Source: Myxococcota bacterium
Lineage (GTDB): Bacteria > Myxococcota_A > UBA9160 > UBA4427
Length of the DNA: 63,489 nt
Direction: 5' to 3'
Assembly: GCA_029941885.1 (NCBI GenBank)
Contig: JAPYTP010000006.1
Span: forward strand, 1-63,489
Made by a program: the position numbers and the translations under genes. Shown piece after piece: positions 26,479 to 35,051 of this stretch. The notes below the pieces were generated by a model, which saw nothing but the letters and a program-made list of their open reading frames with translations, searched no databases and was not told the origin of the DNA. Each line of letters opens with the position of its first letter. Position 1 is the stretch's first letter.

Positions 26479-27612
26479 ATGCCCAAGCCCAGCGACACAC
26501 CCGAACCGACCCAGATCGTTCGCAAGAAGACCGGCAACTTCCTCGAGGACTTCAAGCCCGGTCAGATCTTCCGCCACAAGGGCGGCAAGACGATCACCGA
26601 AGGGCTGTTCACGACCTTCACCGAATTCGCGATGACGACCCATCCTTTTGCGAAGAACGCGCGCTATGCGCGAGCCTACGGATTCGAGGGACTGGTCTGC
26701 CCACCCGGCGTGGTCATGCTCGTAGCATTCAGCCAGACCGTCGAGGACGTTTCCGAGAACGCCCGAGCGAACCTCGAATACATCGATATGAAATTTGGCG
26801 CGCCGGTCTATATCGGCGACACCCTCGAGGTCGAAACCAAGGTGCTCGGGGTGCGCGTGTCCTCGAGCCGGCCGAACCTCGGCATCGTCCACGTCCAATC
26901 GACCGCTCGCAAGAATATCGGTGACGCCAGCGAGGCCATCGTCGCCACCTGGCAGCGTAAGGTCCAGGTCTACAGGGGCGATGACGATGCCGTCGTCGAG
27001 ACTTTCTCGATCGACGCGGACGCGATCGAGTGCGAACTGTGGATCCCGCCCTACGACGCGGACGCCAAGCTGTCCGAAATGGCGCACCTGTCGAGCAGCG
27101 ACAGCTACTTCGAAGACCTCGAAATCGGCAGCCGGATCGAACATTCGCGCGGGCGAACCGTCACCGACGAGCACATCGCGATGACGGCCATCCTCGACAA
27201 CACCAGCCAGGTCCACTGCAACCAGTACATGATCGATCTCGACCCGAAGCAATACGTCGGAGGGAAACTGATCATCTTCGGCGGCATTCCCTTCACGCTG
27301 TGCCTCGGTCTCTCCTGTCCCGATGTCGGAGACAATGCCATGGGCGACCTCATCTACACGACAGGGCGCCACACCGCGCCGCTCCAGGCCGGTGACACGG
27401 TCTTTGCCGCGACCCAGATCCTCGATAAATGTGCCTTCCCGGGTCGAGACGATCTCGGGATCGTCTCGACCCGACTCTTCGGCCACAAGTTCGTGCGGGC
27501 CGAGGGGGAGACTTTCCAGGACGCACCGGAGGGCTGGAAGAAGGTGCAGATCTTCGAGCTCGACCGGCAGATCGCGATCAAGAGGCGTTCGCACTACGCG
27601 GAGGCTTCGTAA
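26479..27612 (+). CDS. Double-hotdog MaoC-like dehydratase, mesaconyl-CoA hydratase-like
   Basis: 377 aa with two hotdog domains (about residues 12-165 and 205-350). NFLEDFKPGQIFRH and SYFEDLEIGSRIEH are the repeated MaoC starts. The FSQTVEDVSENARANLEYIDMKF segment resembles the equivalent FGKTVPDISLNAVANLGYA of mesaconyl-CoA (2-methylfumaryl-CoA) hydratase, the enzyme of the ethylmalonyl-CoA pathway, and length agrees (~350). DEHIAMTAILDNTSQVHCN is the second-domain hydratase segment with Asp and His. Function is inferred, since other two-domain MaoC enzymes exist. AGGAG precedes ATG 26479. Ecm and a malyl-CoA-lyase-like enzyme elsewhere in the window support it. Confidence 0.75.
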   Translation: MPKPSDTPEPTQIVRKKTGNFLEDFKPGQIFRHKGGKTITEGLFTTFTEFAMTTHPFAKNARYARAYGFEGLVCPPGVVMLVAFSQTVEDVSENARANLEYIDMKFGAPVYIGDTLEVETKVLGVRVSSSRPNLGIVHVQSTARKNIGDASEAIVATWQRKVQVYRGDDDAVVETFSIDADAIECELWIPPYDADAKLSEMAHLSSSDSYFEDLEIGSRIEHSRGRTVTDEHIAMTAILDNTSQVHCNQYMIDLDPKQYVGGKLIIFGGIPFTLCLGLSCPDVGDNAMGDLIYTTGRHTAPLQAGDTVFAATQILDKCAFPGRDDLGIVSTRLFGHKFVRAEGETFQDAPEGWKKVQIFELDRQIAIKRRSHYAEAS

Positions 27613-27704
27613 TCACGCAGGCGCCCCGCGGAGGGGCACGGCACGCCTGCGGTGCGCTTGGCGGATGACTATGCTCGGGGGACCCATTTCGAGAGGTGCC
27701 CGAC

Positions 27705-28529
27705 ATGAGCGAATCGACGACGCAGAACCGGCTGCTGGCGGCGGCCTACGACAATCCCCTGATCGAGGCCGAGGGGCCAAAGCAGAATCCGGGGGAGCTC
27801 GCGAACTGGCCGATGCTCAAGATCGCCTATCGAACGGACAAGGATCGAATCGCCTCGCTGCTCCCACCCGGTCTCGAGCCCGATGACTCGGCACTCGTCC
27901 TGATTACCTTCTACAACCTGCCCATCCAGAATGCGCCCGAATACGGAATCGCCATCAATGTGGCCGCCAACTACAAGGGAACTGCGGGCGAGTACACGAT
28001 GGGCATCGGGATCAACCAGGAAACCGTGGTCTATCCGAGCAAGGAACGGTGGGGCCAGCCCAAATTCCACGCCGACACCCAGTACTGGCGGCTCGGGAAT
28101 GTCGTCGAAGCGCGCACGATCCACTACGGCCATACCTTCGCCGAATTCAAGGGCGAGGTCGTCGGCCAGCAGCAGCCGCTCGACGAAGCCGAGCAGCGGG
28201 AATTCTGGGTCAAGTACATGCGCGACTGTGACCTCTCGCCGGGCAAATACGATTTCAATCCCCATTTCGTCAACGTCTACAGCAAGTTCAAGACGGCCCA
28301 TCTCGAGAAGGTCCGGGGAGAGCTGACCCTGCGCGACAGCCGCTGGGACCCGGTCGCAACGCTCTTGCCCAAACGCGAGCAGGTCTCCGCCCATCTCTGG
28401 ACGCCGATCTTCCTCGACCGCAAGATCACCCTCGGCGATCCGATCGACCCGGACAAGTTCTGGCCCTTCGCCGACACGATCGGCGGATCGCGATGGCCCG
28501 GTGAGAACGGCGCACCGCCCGCGGTCTGA
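27705..28529 (+). CDS. Acetoacetate decarboxylase family protein
   Basis: 274 aa. The ADC superfamily core is visible: ALVLITFYNLP, EYTMGIGINQE, then KERWGQPKFHAD, where the Lys after WG-P corresponds to the Schiff-base Lys of acetoacetate decarboxylase. Real ADCs are ~250 aa; many family members act on other beta-keto or enol acids or have unknown function. The ATG at 27705 is preferred over GTG 27696 because GAGAGG stands 8 nt before it. Same strand as the hotdog hydratase (gap 92 bp) and the amidohydrolase (gap 69 bp), possibly one transcription unit. Confidence 0.8.
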   Translation: MSESTTQNRLLAAAYDNPLIEAEGPKQNPGELANWPMLKIAYRTDKDRIASLLPPGLEPDDSALVLITFYNLPIQNAPEYGIAINVAANYKGTAGEYTMGIGINQETVVYPSKERWGQPKFHADTQYWRLGNVVEARTIHYGHTFAEFKGEVVGQQQPLDEAEQREFWVKYMRDCDLSPGKYDFNPHFVNVYSKFKTAHLEKVRGELTLRDSRWDPVATLLPKREQVSAHLWTPIFLDRKITLGDPIDPDKFWPFADTIGGSRWPGENGAPPAV

Positions 28530-28598
28530 ATCGAACCCCAGTTTCTCGGGGGCCCGTTCTTCTTCCTGCCCGCTGGCGGGCATCAAAGGAGCTACCTC

Positions 28599-30041
28599 AT
28601 GCATTTCGTTCGTAGCGACAAGGTCGACAAGATTCGCCAACAGCTCGATCACCCCGTAATCGATGGCGACGGGCACCTCATCGAATACACGCCCGTGGTC
28701 CGGGACTTTCTCGTAGAACTGGCGGGCGAGGACATTGCGAAGAGTTTCGACACCCTGCAGCACGGTGGCGCGCTCGCACGCCAGGTTCCGCTCGACGCAA
28801 AGCGCGGTCTGGGCATGACACGCTTCGCCTGGTGGGGCGTTCCGACCCGAAACACCCTCGACCGGGCAACCGCAATGATGCCGAAGCTCATGTATGACCG
28901 GATGGACGAGCTCGGACTCGATTACGCATTGCTCTTTCCGACCTACGGCCTGACCGTCACGGCGCTTCCCGACGATGAACTGCGTCCCGCGCTCGCCCGC
29001 GCATATAACCGCTACTACGCAGAGTGTTACGACGGGTACCGCGATCGACTGGAACCGGTCGCGGCGATCCCGTGCTTCACTCCCGAAGAAGCCATCGCTG
29101 AACTCGACCATGCAGTCGGAGAGCTCGGTCTCAAATCGGCGATGTTTTCGGGCGTGATCTCACGCAAGATGCCCGGTGCCGAGGAAGTGCGCGGCGCGAC
29201 GTGGATGGACACACTCTGCCATGACAGTGACCTCGACTACGACCCGCTGTGGAAGCGATGCGAAGAGCTCGGTGTCGCGGTCACTTTCCACGCCAGTGGT
29301 CAGGGGTGGGGAACGCGCATGTCCAGGACGAATTACGTCTACAACCATATCGGCAATTTTGCCGTCGCGGGCGAGGCGGCCTGTCGTTCGATCTTCTTCG
29401 GCGGCGTCGCACAGCGATTTCCCAAGCTCCGCTTCGGTTTCCTCGAAGGGGGCGTCGCCTGGGCCGCCAACCTCTTCTCGGACATCCTCGGGCATTTCGA
29501 GAAGCGCAACCACGAGACGATCACACACTACGACCCAGAGGAACTCGACCGGGGGCTCCTCCTACAGCTCCTTATGGAACATGCGCCCGAACCGATCCGG
29601 GGTGCCCTCGACCGCCTCGACGAGGCACTCCTGATGCTCAGCGATCCCGACGAGGACCGCGACACGATCGACGAATTTGCCGAGGCCGGCATCGAGTCGA
29701 AAGCGGACATCCAGTCGCTCTTCGAGCAGCGCTTCTACTTCGGATGCGAGGCGGACGACCCGATGAACGCGATCGCCTTCGATCGTGGAAAAATTCCTAT
29801 GAACGCGCGTCTGAACGCGATCTTTGCCAGCGATATAGGTCATTGGGACGTGCCTGACTTCCGCGAAGTCCTGCCCGAAGCCTGGGAATTGGTCGAAGAC
29901 GGCCATCTCGACAAGGCCGATTTCCGAGGTTTCACCTGTGACAATGCGATCCGGTTGTTTGCCGGGTCGCGGTCCGACTTTTTCGAGGGAACCGTCATCG
30001 AAGACTATTCCAAGGCCGTGCAGGCCGGAGCCAACGACTAA
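28599..30041 (+). CDS. Amidohydrolase_2 family metal-dependent hydrolase/decarboxylase
   Basis: 480 aa TIM-barrel protein of the ACMSD-like amidohydrolase_2 family. The start DGDGHLIE is the first metal-binding region (Asp/His), VTFHASGQG supplies the next His, KLRFGFLEGGVAW is the strand 6 region, and FASDIGHWDVPDF carries the catalytic Asp (usually SDYPH). Members hydrolyse or decarboxylate cyclic acids. The length and sequence match the large amidohydrolase group common in actinobacterial and deltaproteobacterial acyl-CoA-rich gene neighbourhoods. Substrate unknown. AAGGAG is 8 nt before the ATG. Confidence 0.85.
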   Translation: MHFVRSDKVDKIRQQLDHPVIDGDGHLIEYTPVVRDFLVELAGEDIAKSFDTLQHGGALARQVPLDAKRGLGMTRFAWWGVPTRNTLDRATAMMPKLMYDRMDELGLDYALLFPTYGLTVTALPDDELRPALARAYNRYYAECYDGYRDRLEPVAAIPCFTPEEAIAELDHAVGELGLKSAMFSGVISRKMPGAEEVRGATWMDTLCHDSDLDYDPLWKRCEELGVAVTFHASGQGWGTRMSRTNYVYNHIGNFAVAGEAACRSIFFGGVAQRFPKLRFGFLEGGVAWAANLFSDILGHFEKRNHETITHYDPEELDRGLLLQLLMEHAPEPIRGALDRLDEALLMLSDPDEDRDTIDEFAEAGIESKADIQSLFEQRFYFGCEADDPMNAIAFDRGKIPMNARLNAIFASDIGHWDVPDFREVLPEAWELVEDGHLDKADFRGFTCDNAIRLFAGSRSDFFEGTVIEDYSKAVQAGAND

Positions 30042-30078
30042 CACCGTCACTGCGCCTCGCGGGCGCGTTACTCGGGCA

Positions 30079-30807
30079 CTAGGTCGTCCGGTCGTATTGC
30101 CAGGGTCCGCCCTTGGTCATCGTCAGCCGATGTCGATGACCAAGGGCTGTCGCGTCGCCCTGTTCATATCCCGCATCGCCGTGCCACAGGGTAACCGGAC
30201 CGACCCCCTCCAAAACGGAGATCCGGGTCTCGAAGCGTTCCGGCGTCCGATCGCCCACGGAGGTCAGCGCTTCATCGACGGACGACCACGCGGAGAGCTC
30301 GCTCAGTGTGACGTAGGTCGGTGGGGCGAGTTCGATCTCCTGCTCTCTCTGACGGCGAAGTGCCTCGACGGGTCCCATCCAATCCGATTCGTGAATCTCG
30401 CCGTGATCGATTGAGACTTCACCGTGCCCGGCGCGAGCGGCAAAGAACCAGGTCAGGAATCGTTTCGGGGTGATCGGCGGCGGCGTCCAATGCGAAAAAG
30501 GGACCATCGACTCCGGGTCGATCTCGAGGCCCGTCTCCTCGATGGATTCACGCCGGGCCGCGCGCCTCGAGGCCGCGAGCTCGTCGCCCTCTACGACGCC
30601 CTCCCAATCCTCGGGATCCAGTCGCCCACCCGGAAACACCCACATTCCCCCGAACACGATCTTCGAATTTCGCCGCAACATCAGGGTCTCGAGACCCGTT
30701 GGGCCGTCCCGCAACAGGATCACTGTCGCTGCGAGAACGGGCGGTCGTCCCTCTTTCCCGGAGGCGGCCCAACGTTCGAGGGTGCTCGCGTGGTCTTGCT
30801 CGGTCAT
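30079..30807 (-). CDS. Nudix hydrolase (NUDT19/RNR-like)
   Basis: 242 aa. The Nudix box is split as in NUDT7/NUDT19-type enzymes: GGMWVFPGGRLDPEDW, an insert, then RRAARRESIEETGLEI with the RExxEE core. The domain starts at AATVILLRDGPTGLETLMLRR. WTPPPITPKRFLTWFF is typical of the CoA-pyrophosphatase-like branch, so hydrolysis of CoA derivatives is plausible in this acyl-CoA-rich region but unproven. ATG at 30807. Confidence 0.85.
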   Translation of the reverse strand: MTEQDHASTLERWAASGKEGRPPVLAATVILLRDGPTGLETLMLRRNSKIVFGGMWVFPGGRLDPEDWEGVVEGDELAASRRAARRESIEETGLEIDPESMVPFSHWTPPPITPKRFLTWFFAARAGHGEVSIDHGEIHESDWMGPVEALRRQREQEIELAPPTYVTLSELSAWSSVDEALTSVGDRTPERFETRISVLEGVGPVTLWHGDAGYEQGDATALGHRHRLTMTKGGPWQYDRTT

Positions 30808-30885
30808 GCCCGCGAGCGTACCACGAAAGCATGACCGCTCGAGCCTCCGCGGTCCGAGGGGTCTGGAGTGTGCGGATTCCGCCGG

Positions 30886-31719
30886 TCAGAAGGTGCTGAG
30901 AACCAATGCGGCGCGTCCCGTGCCCACTGCCAGGTCCACACACCAGCCGCCACAGAGTTCGGCATCGTAGTCCGGCGGTCCGAGTTCGATGCGGTGGCCT
31001 TCCTTGATCACCGCACTGGCGGCATTGCCTGCGAGTACGTTCAAGAATTCACCGACACCGTCGGCGACCATCTCGGGATCGAGATCCCGGGCAGAAAGCC
31101 CGCTCGTTGTGATCGACAGTGCCTCTGCGAACTCGAGATCCGACACGAGTGCGACCTCCAACCCGCGAACGCCCTTGAACGAGACCGACACCTTGATCTC
31201 GACGAATTCCGGCGCCACATCGAAGCTTTGAATCTCGCCCACCTTCGCGCGGAGCCGCGCGACCCTCATCAGGAAGCGAGGCAGGAACTCGAGCACGTAT
31301 CGGGTGACACGGCGGCTTGCCAGCCCATCGGGCAGCGCGATCTCGGCGATCTCGTATCGGGCCTGATCTGTCTTGTAGGCATCCAGGAGGAGGCCGAGAC
31401 GATCGTTCGGGAGATGACCGAGGCGCACGAGGGCCTGGCCGACCGGGAGTCGCCGAGTACGCTGACGCTGAACCACGTCGACGAGTTGTTCCGAGGTGAG
31501 CAGTTCCATCTCGACTGCGAGATCGCCAAAGACGAGGTCACGAGTCCGCTGCTTGGCGCTGACGCGAACCGCATCGACCTGAGTCATGTGGCCCTGGGAG
31601 ATTGCGATCTCGCTGATGGTGGGATTCTCGTCCTCCATCAGTCCGAGCGCCTCGCGAACGTGACTCGCATCGACCTCGCCCTGATCGATCAGGAATTGTC
31701 CGAAGAACTTGACCGACAT
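30886..31719 (-). CDS. GspE-N-like repeats + CheX chemotaxis phosphatase domain
   Basis: 277 aa. The first ~120 residues contain repeated segments like FGQFLIDQGEVDASHVREAL and VGQALVRLGHLPNDRLGLLL, as in GspE-N/MshEN-like modules. The last ~150 residues are CheX-like; GEFLNVLAGNAAS holds the E-x2-N of CheX, whose Glu and Asn dephosphorylate CheY-P. The ATG at 31719 shares a base with the stop of the upstream CheY-like gene (TGATG), so the pair is co-translated. The likely job is dephosphorylation of that receiver. No chemoreceptor or CheA is present nearby. Confidence 0.82.
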   Translation of the reverse strand: MSVKFFGQFLIDQGEVDASHVREALGLMEDENPTISEIAISQGHMTQVDAVRVSAKQRTRDLVFGDLAVEMELLTSEQLVDVVQRQRTRRLPVGQALVRLGHLPNDRLGLLLDAYKTDQARYEIAEIALPDGLASRRVTRYVLEFLPRFLMRVARLRAKVGEIQSFDVAPEFVEIKVSVSFKGVRGLEVALVSDLEFAEALSITTSGLSARDLDPEMVADGVGEFLNVLAGNAASAVIKEGHRIELGPPDYDAELCGGWCVDLAVGTGRAALVLSTF

Positions 31720-32138
31720 CAGTCCGCCTCCCCGTCCGCGCACTTTCTTGCATCGGACAGAGTGGCGCGGGAGTTCTCGACGAGGGCTTCGATGATCTCC
31801 GGGGCGAAGGGTTTTCCGAGAACCTGACAGGCTCCGAGTCGGAACGCCTCCTCGGCCTTCGTCGCGTCACCGCTCAGCGACGAGACCATCGCGACCTGCA
31901 TGTTCGGATGCATGGATTTGATCGTTCGGAGCGCAGATAGACCGTCGAGGCCGGGCATGACGATGTCCATCAACACAAGATCGGGCTTCGACTCCGTCGC
32001 CATTCGGATCGCCCCCGCGCCGTCGCGCGCCAACCCCACGATCGACAGGTCGTCGATCTCGGAAAGGATCTGCTCGAGTTGGGCGAGTACCGTGCGGCTG
32101 TCGTCCACCAACAAAACATTGAATTTACGCGCCATCAT
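31719..32138 (-). CDS. CheY-like response regulator
   Basis: 139 aa single receiver domain: VLLVDDSR acidic pair, LVLMDIVMPGLDG with the phospho-Asp, MVSSLSGD with Ser at the Thr position and LGKPF with the Lys. No output domain. Coupled (TGATG) to the CheX-domain gene, which probably is its phosphatase. Two adjacent ATGs (32138 and 32135) are possible; AGAGG is better spaced for the second. Controlled process unknown. Confidence 0.92.
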   Translation of the reverse strand: MMARKFNVLLVDDSRTVLAQLEQILSEIDDLSIVGLARDGAGAIRMATESKPDLVLMDIVMPGLDGLSALRTIKSMHPNMQVAMVSSLSGDATKAEEAFRLGACQVLGKPFAPEIIEALVENSRATLSDARKCADGEAD

Positions 32139-32600
32139 GTTCCTCTCACTCGACGTCGGCTCTCCGATCGATCGTCACGCCCCTTACTGACGCGGGCCGG
32201 GGTGGGCAGCGGAGGGGGCTCTCTGATCGGTGCATCGGCGACCTCGGTTGAGACGCTGTGCAGAGGCGGCCACTCGAACCGGCGGCCGCTGCGTATCGCT
32301 TGCGTGCGGAACGCGAGTCAGCACGGCCGTTCTTGCCGCTTCGACCGAAAAATCATAGAGTTCGCGACCTTACGAGGCGGTTCGTCCTTCCCGAGCGGAC
32401 CCGATCCGGCCTCGAGACCAACCTCAGCGCGAGCGGAGGGGACGAGTCGGTCGTGATCCCAGCCCTTGGCTGCTCGCGTCGCGGTTTCTCGACCGACCCC
32501 TCTCGTCTCGAAGAAATCGAGAACCGGAATACGGCGGGATCACCGATCCTGCCGCCGATTCGAAATCACGTCAAAGAGCCGAATCCGGAGCCAGGTACGA
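32139..32600. other. Divergent intergenic region with hairpin before sucC-like gene
   Basis: 461 bp between diverging cheY and the acyl-CoA synthetase genes. A strong hairpin, GGCGGGATC paired with GATCCTGCC (32533-32553), lies 48 bp upstream of the synthetase start and could act in control. No gene is supported. No clear sigma-70 hexamer pair was found. Confidence 0.4.
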
Positions 32601-33806
32601 ATGCGATTCTATGAATATGAAGCCAAGGCCCTCTTCAAGCGTCATGGGCTTCCGCTCGGAAAGAGCGAGATCGTGAGTGATGCAGCGGGCGCACGCGCAG
32701 CCTTCGCGAACCTCGGAGGATCGCCGGTCGTCCTGAAGAGCCAGGTCCTTTCCGGCGGTCGGATGAAAGCCGGCGCCGTCAAATTCGCGGACGATGCCGA
32801 CGAAGCGGCGGCGGCGGCCGAGGCGATCAAGCCAATCGAAGTCAACGGCCAAAAATGTCGATCGATTCTCGTCGAAGAAAAGACGCCGATCGAGAAAGAG
32901 TATTTCGTTGCGATCACGTGGGACGGCCGTGCGAAACGACCGGTCTGCGTCTTCAGCGACATGGGCGGGATCGATATCGAGGAAGTCGCGGAGAGTCACC
33001 CCGAACATGTCTCGCAGACGCATTTCTCTTCGATCCTTCCTCTGACCCCCCGTATCGCCAAGGAGGCCGTCAGCGCGACCGGCGTGACCGGATCGGACCT
33101 GAACAAGCTGACTCCGATCGTCTTCAATCTCATGAAGATCTTCCTCGAGTACGATCTGACCCTCGCGGAGATCAATCCCCTCGCAAAACTCGATGACGGT
33201 CGTTTCATCGTCCTCGACGGCCACATCGACATGGAGGCCGAGGCTCGCGGCGAGCACCGGGCGCTGCTCGAAGAACTCGGCATCGGCGATGAGGAGACGC
33301 GCCAGGCTCGCCCTCCGACTCGATTCGAGCTGGATGGCGCGCGGGTGAACGCCGCCGACCATCGCGGAGTCGCAGGCAACGTGGTGGAGTTCGACGGGAA
33401 TCTCGGCCTCGTGATCGGAGCCGGCGGGGGATCTCTCACACTTTTCGACGCGGTCCGCGATCATGGTGGCAGGCCCGCCAACTACTGCGAGATCGGCGGC
33501 AATCCCTCGATGTCCAAGACCAAGGAGCTGACCAAGCTGATCCTCTCGAAGCCCGGAGTCGAGAAGATCGCCGTCATGATGAATGTCGTGTCGAACACCC
33601 GCGTCGACATCGTCGCTCGCGGTGTCATCAAGGGATGCCTCGAGGCCGGCAAGGACCCGGCCGAGACGATCGCCATCTTCCGCATTCCCGGTGCCTGGGA
33701 GGAGGAGGGCTTCAAGATCCTCGAAAAGTACGGCGTCGACTACTGTGATCGCAATGTCTCGATGTACGACGCAGCCGGCCGAGCTGTCGCGAAGTTGCAG
33801 GGATAG
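32601..33806 (+). CDS. Succinate/malate-CoA ligase beta subunit-like
   Basis: 401 aa ATP-grasp protein of the SucC/MtkA family. MRFYEYEAKALFKRHG is the family start, VVLKSQVLSGGRMKAGAV the ATP-grasp loop, EINPLAKLDDG the metal-binding Glu/Asn region, and GGNPSMSK corresponds to the GG-AS near the CoA/phosphate site. It is divergent from housekeeping SucC. Together with the next gene it ligates CoA to a dicarboxylate. A malyl-CoA-lyase-like enzyme in the same cluster makes malate-CoA ligase (malate thiokinase) a reasonable guess, with succinate as alternative. ATG 32601 matches the family start; upstream codons are not conserved. Confidence 0.82.
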   Translation: MRFYEYEAKALFKRHGLPLGKSEIVSDAAGARAAFANLGGSPVVLKSQVLSGGRMKAGAVKFADDADEAAAAAEAIKPIEVNGQKCRSILVEEKTPIEKEYFVAITWDGRAKRPVCVFSDMGGIDIEEVAESHPEHVSQTHFSSILPLTPRIAKEAVSATGVTGSDLNKLTPIVFNLMKIFLEYDLTLAEINPLAKLDDGRFIVLDGHIDMEAEARGEHRALLEELGIGDEETRQARPPTRFELDGARVNAADHRGVAGNVVEFDGNLGLVIGAGGGSLTLFDAVRDHGGRPANYCEIGGNPSMSKTKELTKLILSKPGVEKIAVMMNVVSNTRVDIVARGVIKGCLEAGKDPAETIAIFRIPGAWEEEGFKILEKYGVDYCDRNVSMYDAAGRAVAKLQG

Positions 33807-33814
33807 AGATCACC

Positions 33815-34729
33815 ATGTCGATTCTGCTGACCAAGAACACACGCTTCATCATCCAGGGCATCACCGGACGCGAAGCGATCAATCTCACTCGAGAGAACCT
33901 GGATTATGGCGCGAAGATCGTCGGCGGCGTGACCCCCGGCCGCGCCGGTCGCGATGTCTACGGTGTGCCGGTCTTCGACTGTGTCCGCGACGCCGTCGCG
34001 GCCAACGGCGGAATGATCGAGGGATCGATCGTGTCCGTTCCCCCCAGGTTCACGCAGGATGCGATCATCGAGGCGCTCGAGAACGGCATTCAGCTGATCG
34101 TCGTCGTGACGGAGAACGTTCCGCGCAAGCAGGTCGCCATCGCGGTCGAACTCGCGGAGCTCCGCGGTGCACGGATCATCGGCCCCAACTGCCTCGGCAT
34201 CATTTCACCGGACGAGTGCAAGATGGGGGGCGTCGGGGGACCCGCAGCCAACACCCGTCAGGCCTATCGGAAGGGCAATATCGGTGTGATGTCCCGTTCC
34301 GGTGGCATGACGACCGAGATCGCCTCGACTCTGACCGCTGCTGGCCTCGGCCAATCGACCTGCGTTTCCATCGGCGGCGACGCCATCGTCGGTACGACGT
34401 ACGCCGAGCTGATGCCCTTCTTCGAAGCGGACGAGGAAACGCAGGCCATCGCCATCTACTCGGAGCCCGGTGGTCGTATGGAGGCTGAGCTCTCCGAGTG
34501 GGTCCAGGAGCACGAGTCACGCCTGCCGATCGTCGCCTTCATGGCCGGTCGCTTCATGGATGAGATGAAGGGCATGCGCTTCGGCCACGCGGGCACGATC
34601 GTCGAGGGCAAGGAAGACACGACGGCGGAGAAGATCAAGCGAATGGAAGAATCGGGAATTTCCGTCGCCGAACGGATCGAAGAGATCCCCGACCTGATTC
34701 GAAAGGGCCTGGCCCGCAAGAAACGCTGA
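33815..34729 (+). CDS. Succinate/malate-CoA ligase alpha subunit-like
   Basis: 304 aa, SucD/MtkB family. TRFIIQGITGREA is the CoA-binding Rossmann start, GGVTPGRAG the following loop, GPNCLGIISP the central motif, and FGHAGTIVEG contains the phospho-His of the family. It begins 8 bp after the beta-subunit stop, so both form one enzyme. The N-terminal and His motifs are intact, implying activity. Substrate as discussed for the partner gene: malate or succinate. Confidence 0.85.
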   Translation: MSILLTKNTRFIIQGITGREAINLTRENLDYGAKIVGGVTPGRAGRDVYGVPVFDCVRDAVAANGGMIEGSIVSVPPRFTQDAIIEALENGIQLIVVVTENVPRKQVAIAVELAELRGARIIGPNCLGIISPDECKMGGVGGPAANTRQAYRKGNIGVMSRSGGMTTEIASTLTAAGLGQSTCVSIGGDAIVGTTYAELMPFFEADEETQAIAIYSEPGGRMEAELSEWVQEHESRLPIVAFMAGRFMDEMKGMRFGHAGTIVEGKEDTTAEKIKRMEESGISVAERIEEIPDLIRKGLARKKR

Positions 34730-34771
34730 GAATGACTGCGCTCGAGAAGCGCCGCAAAGAGGAACCGACCA

Positions 34772-34996
34772 ATGCCCGGAGAATTCATCGACGTTCGCGT
34801 GAACGACGACATCGTGAAAGACGCGGAGCTCGCGAAGAAGCTCGAGGAGATCTGCCCGGTCTCGATCTTCGCAGCCGAGGCCGATGGTCTTCGAATCGAC
34901 GAATCGAACCTGGACGAATGCGTTCTGTGCGACTTGTGCCTCGAAGCGGCGCCCAAGGGCAAGATCGAAATCATTCGGCTCTACGACAGCGAGTAG
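34772..34996 (+). CDS. Small ferredoxin-like protein with three of four cluster cysteines
   Basis: 74 aa. The C-terminal half holds one ferredoxin-type motif, [14 protein letters not shown], in which CxxCxxC is followed by Ala where the fourth Cys normally precedes Pro. Only three ligands remain, compatible with a [3Fe-4S] cluster, an outside ligand, or loss of the cluster. The N-terminal half is charged ([23 protein letters not shown]) and adds one more Cys. It resembles the ferredoxin-like domain of archaeal RNA polymerase subunit D more than electron-carrier ferredoxins. It lies between the CoA-ligase pair and the malyl-CoA-lyase-like gene; role unknown. AGAGGA lies 9 nt before the ATG. 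Confidence 0.75.
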   Translation: MPGEFIDVRVNDDIVKDAELAKKLEEICPVSIFAAEADGLRIDESNLDECVLCDLCLEAAPKGKIEIIRLYDSE

Positions 34997-35051
34997 ATCG
35001 CCAACTATCATCGCACCCATCGCCCGACCCGGGCCGAGCAGGAGACCCCCG

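Noticed and set aside
34772..34996. Classical ferredoxin electron carrier
   Set aside because: The fourth cluster Cys is Ala and there is only one motif, so a normal [4Fe-4S] carrier cannot be claimed.
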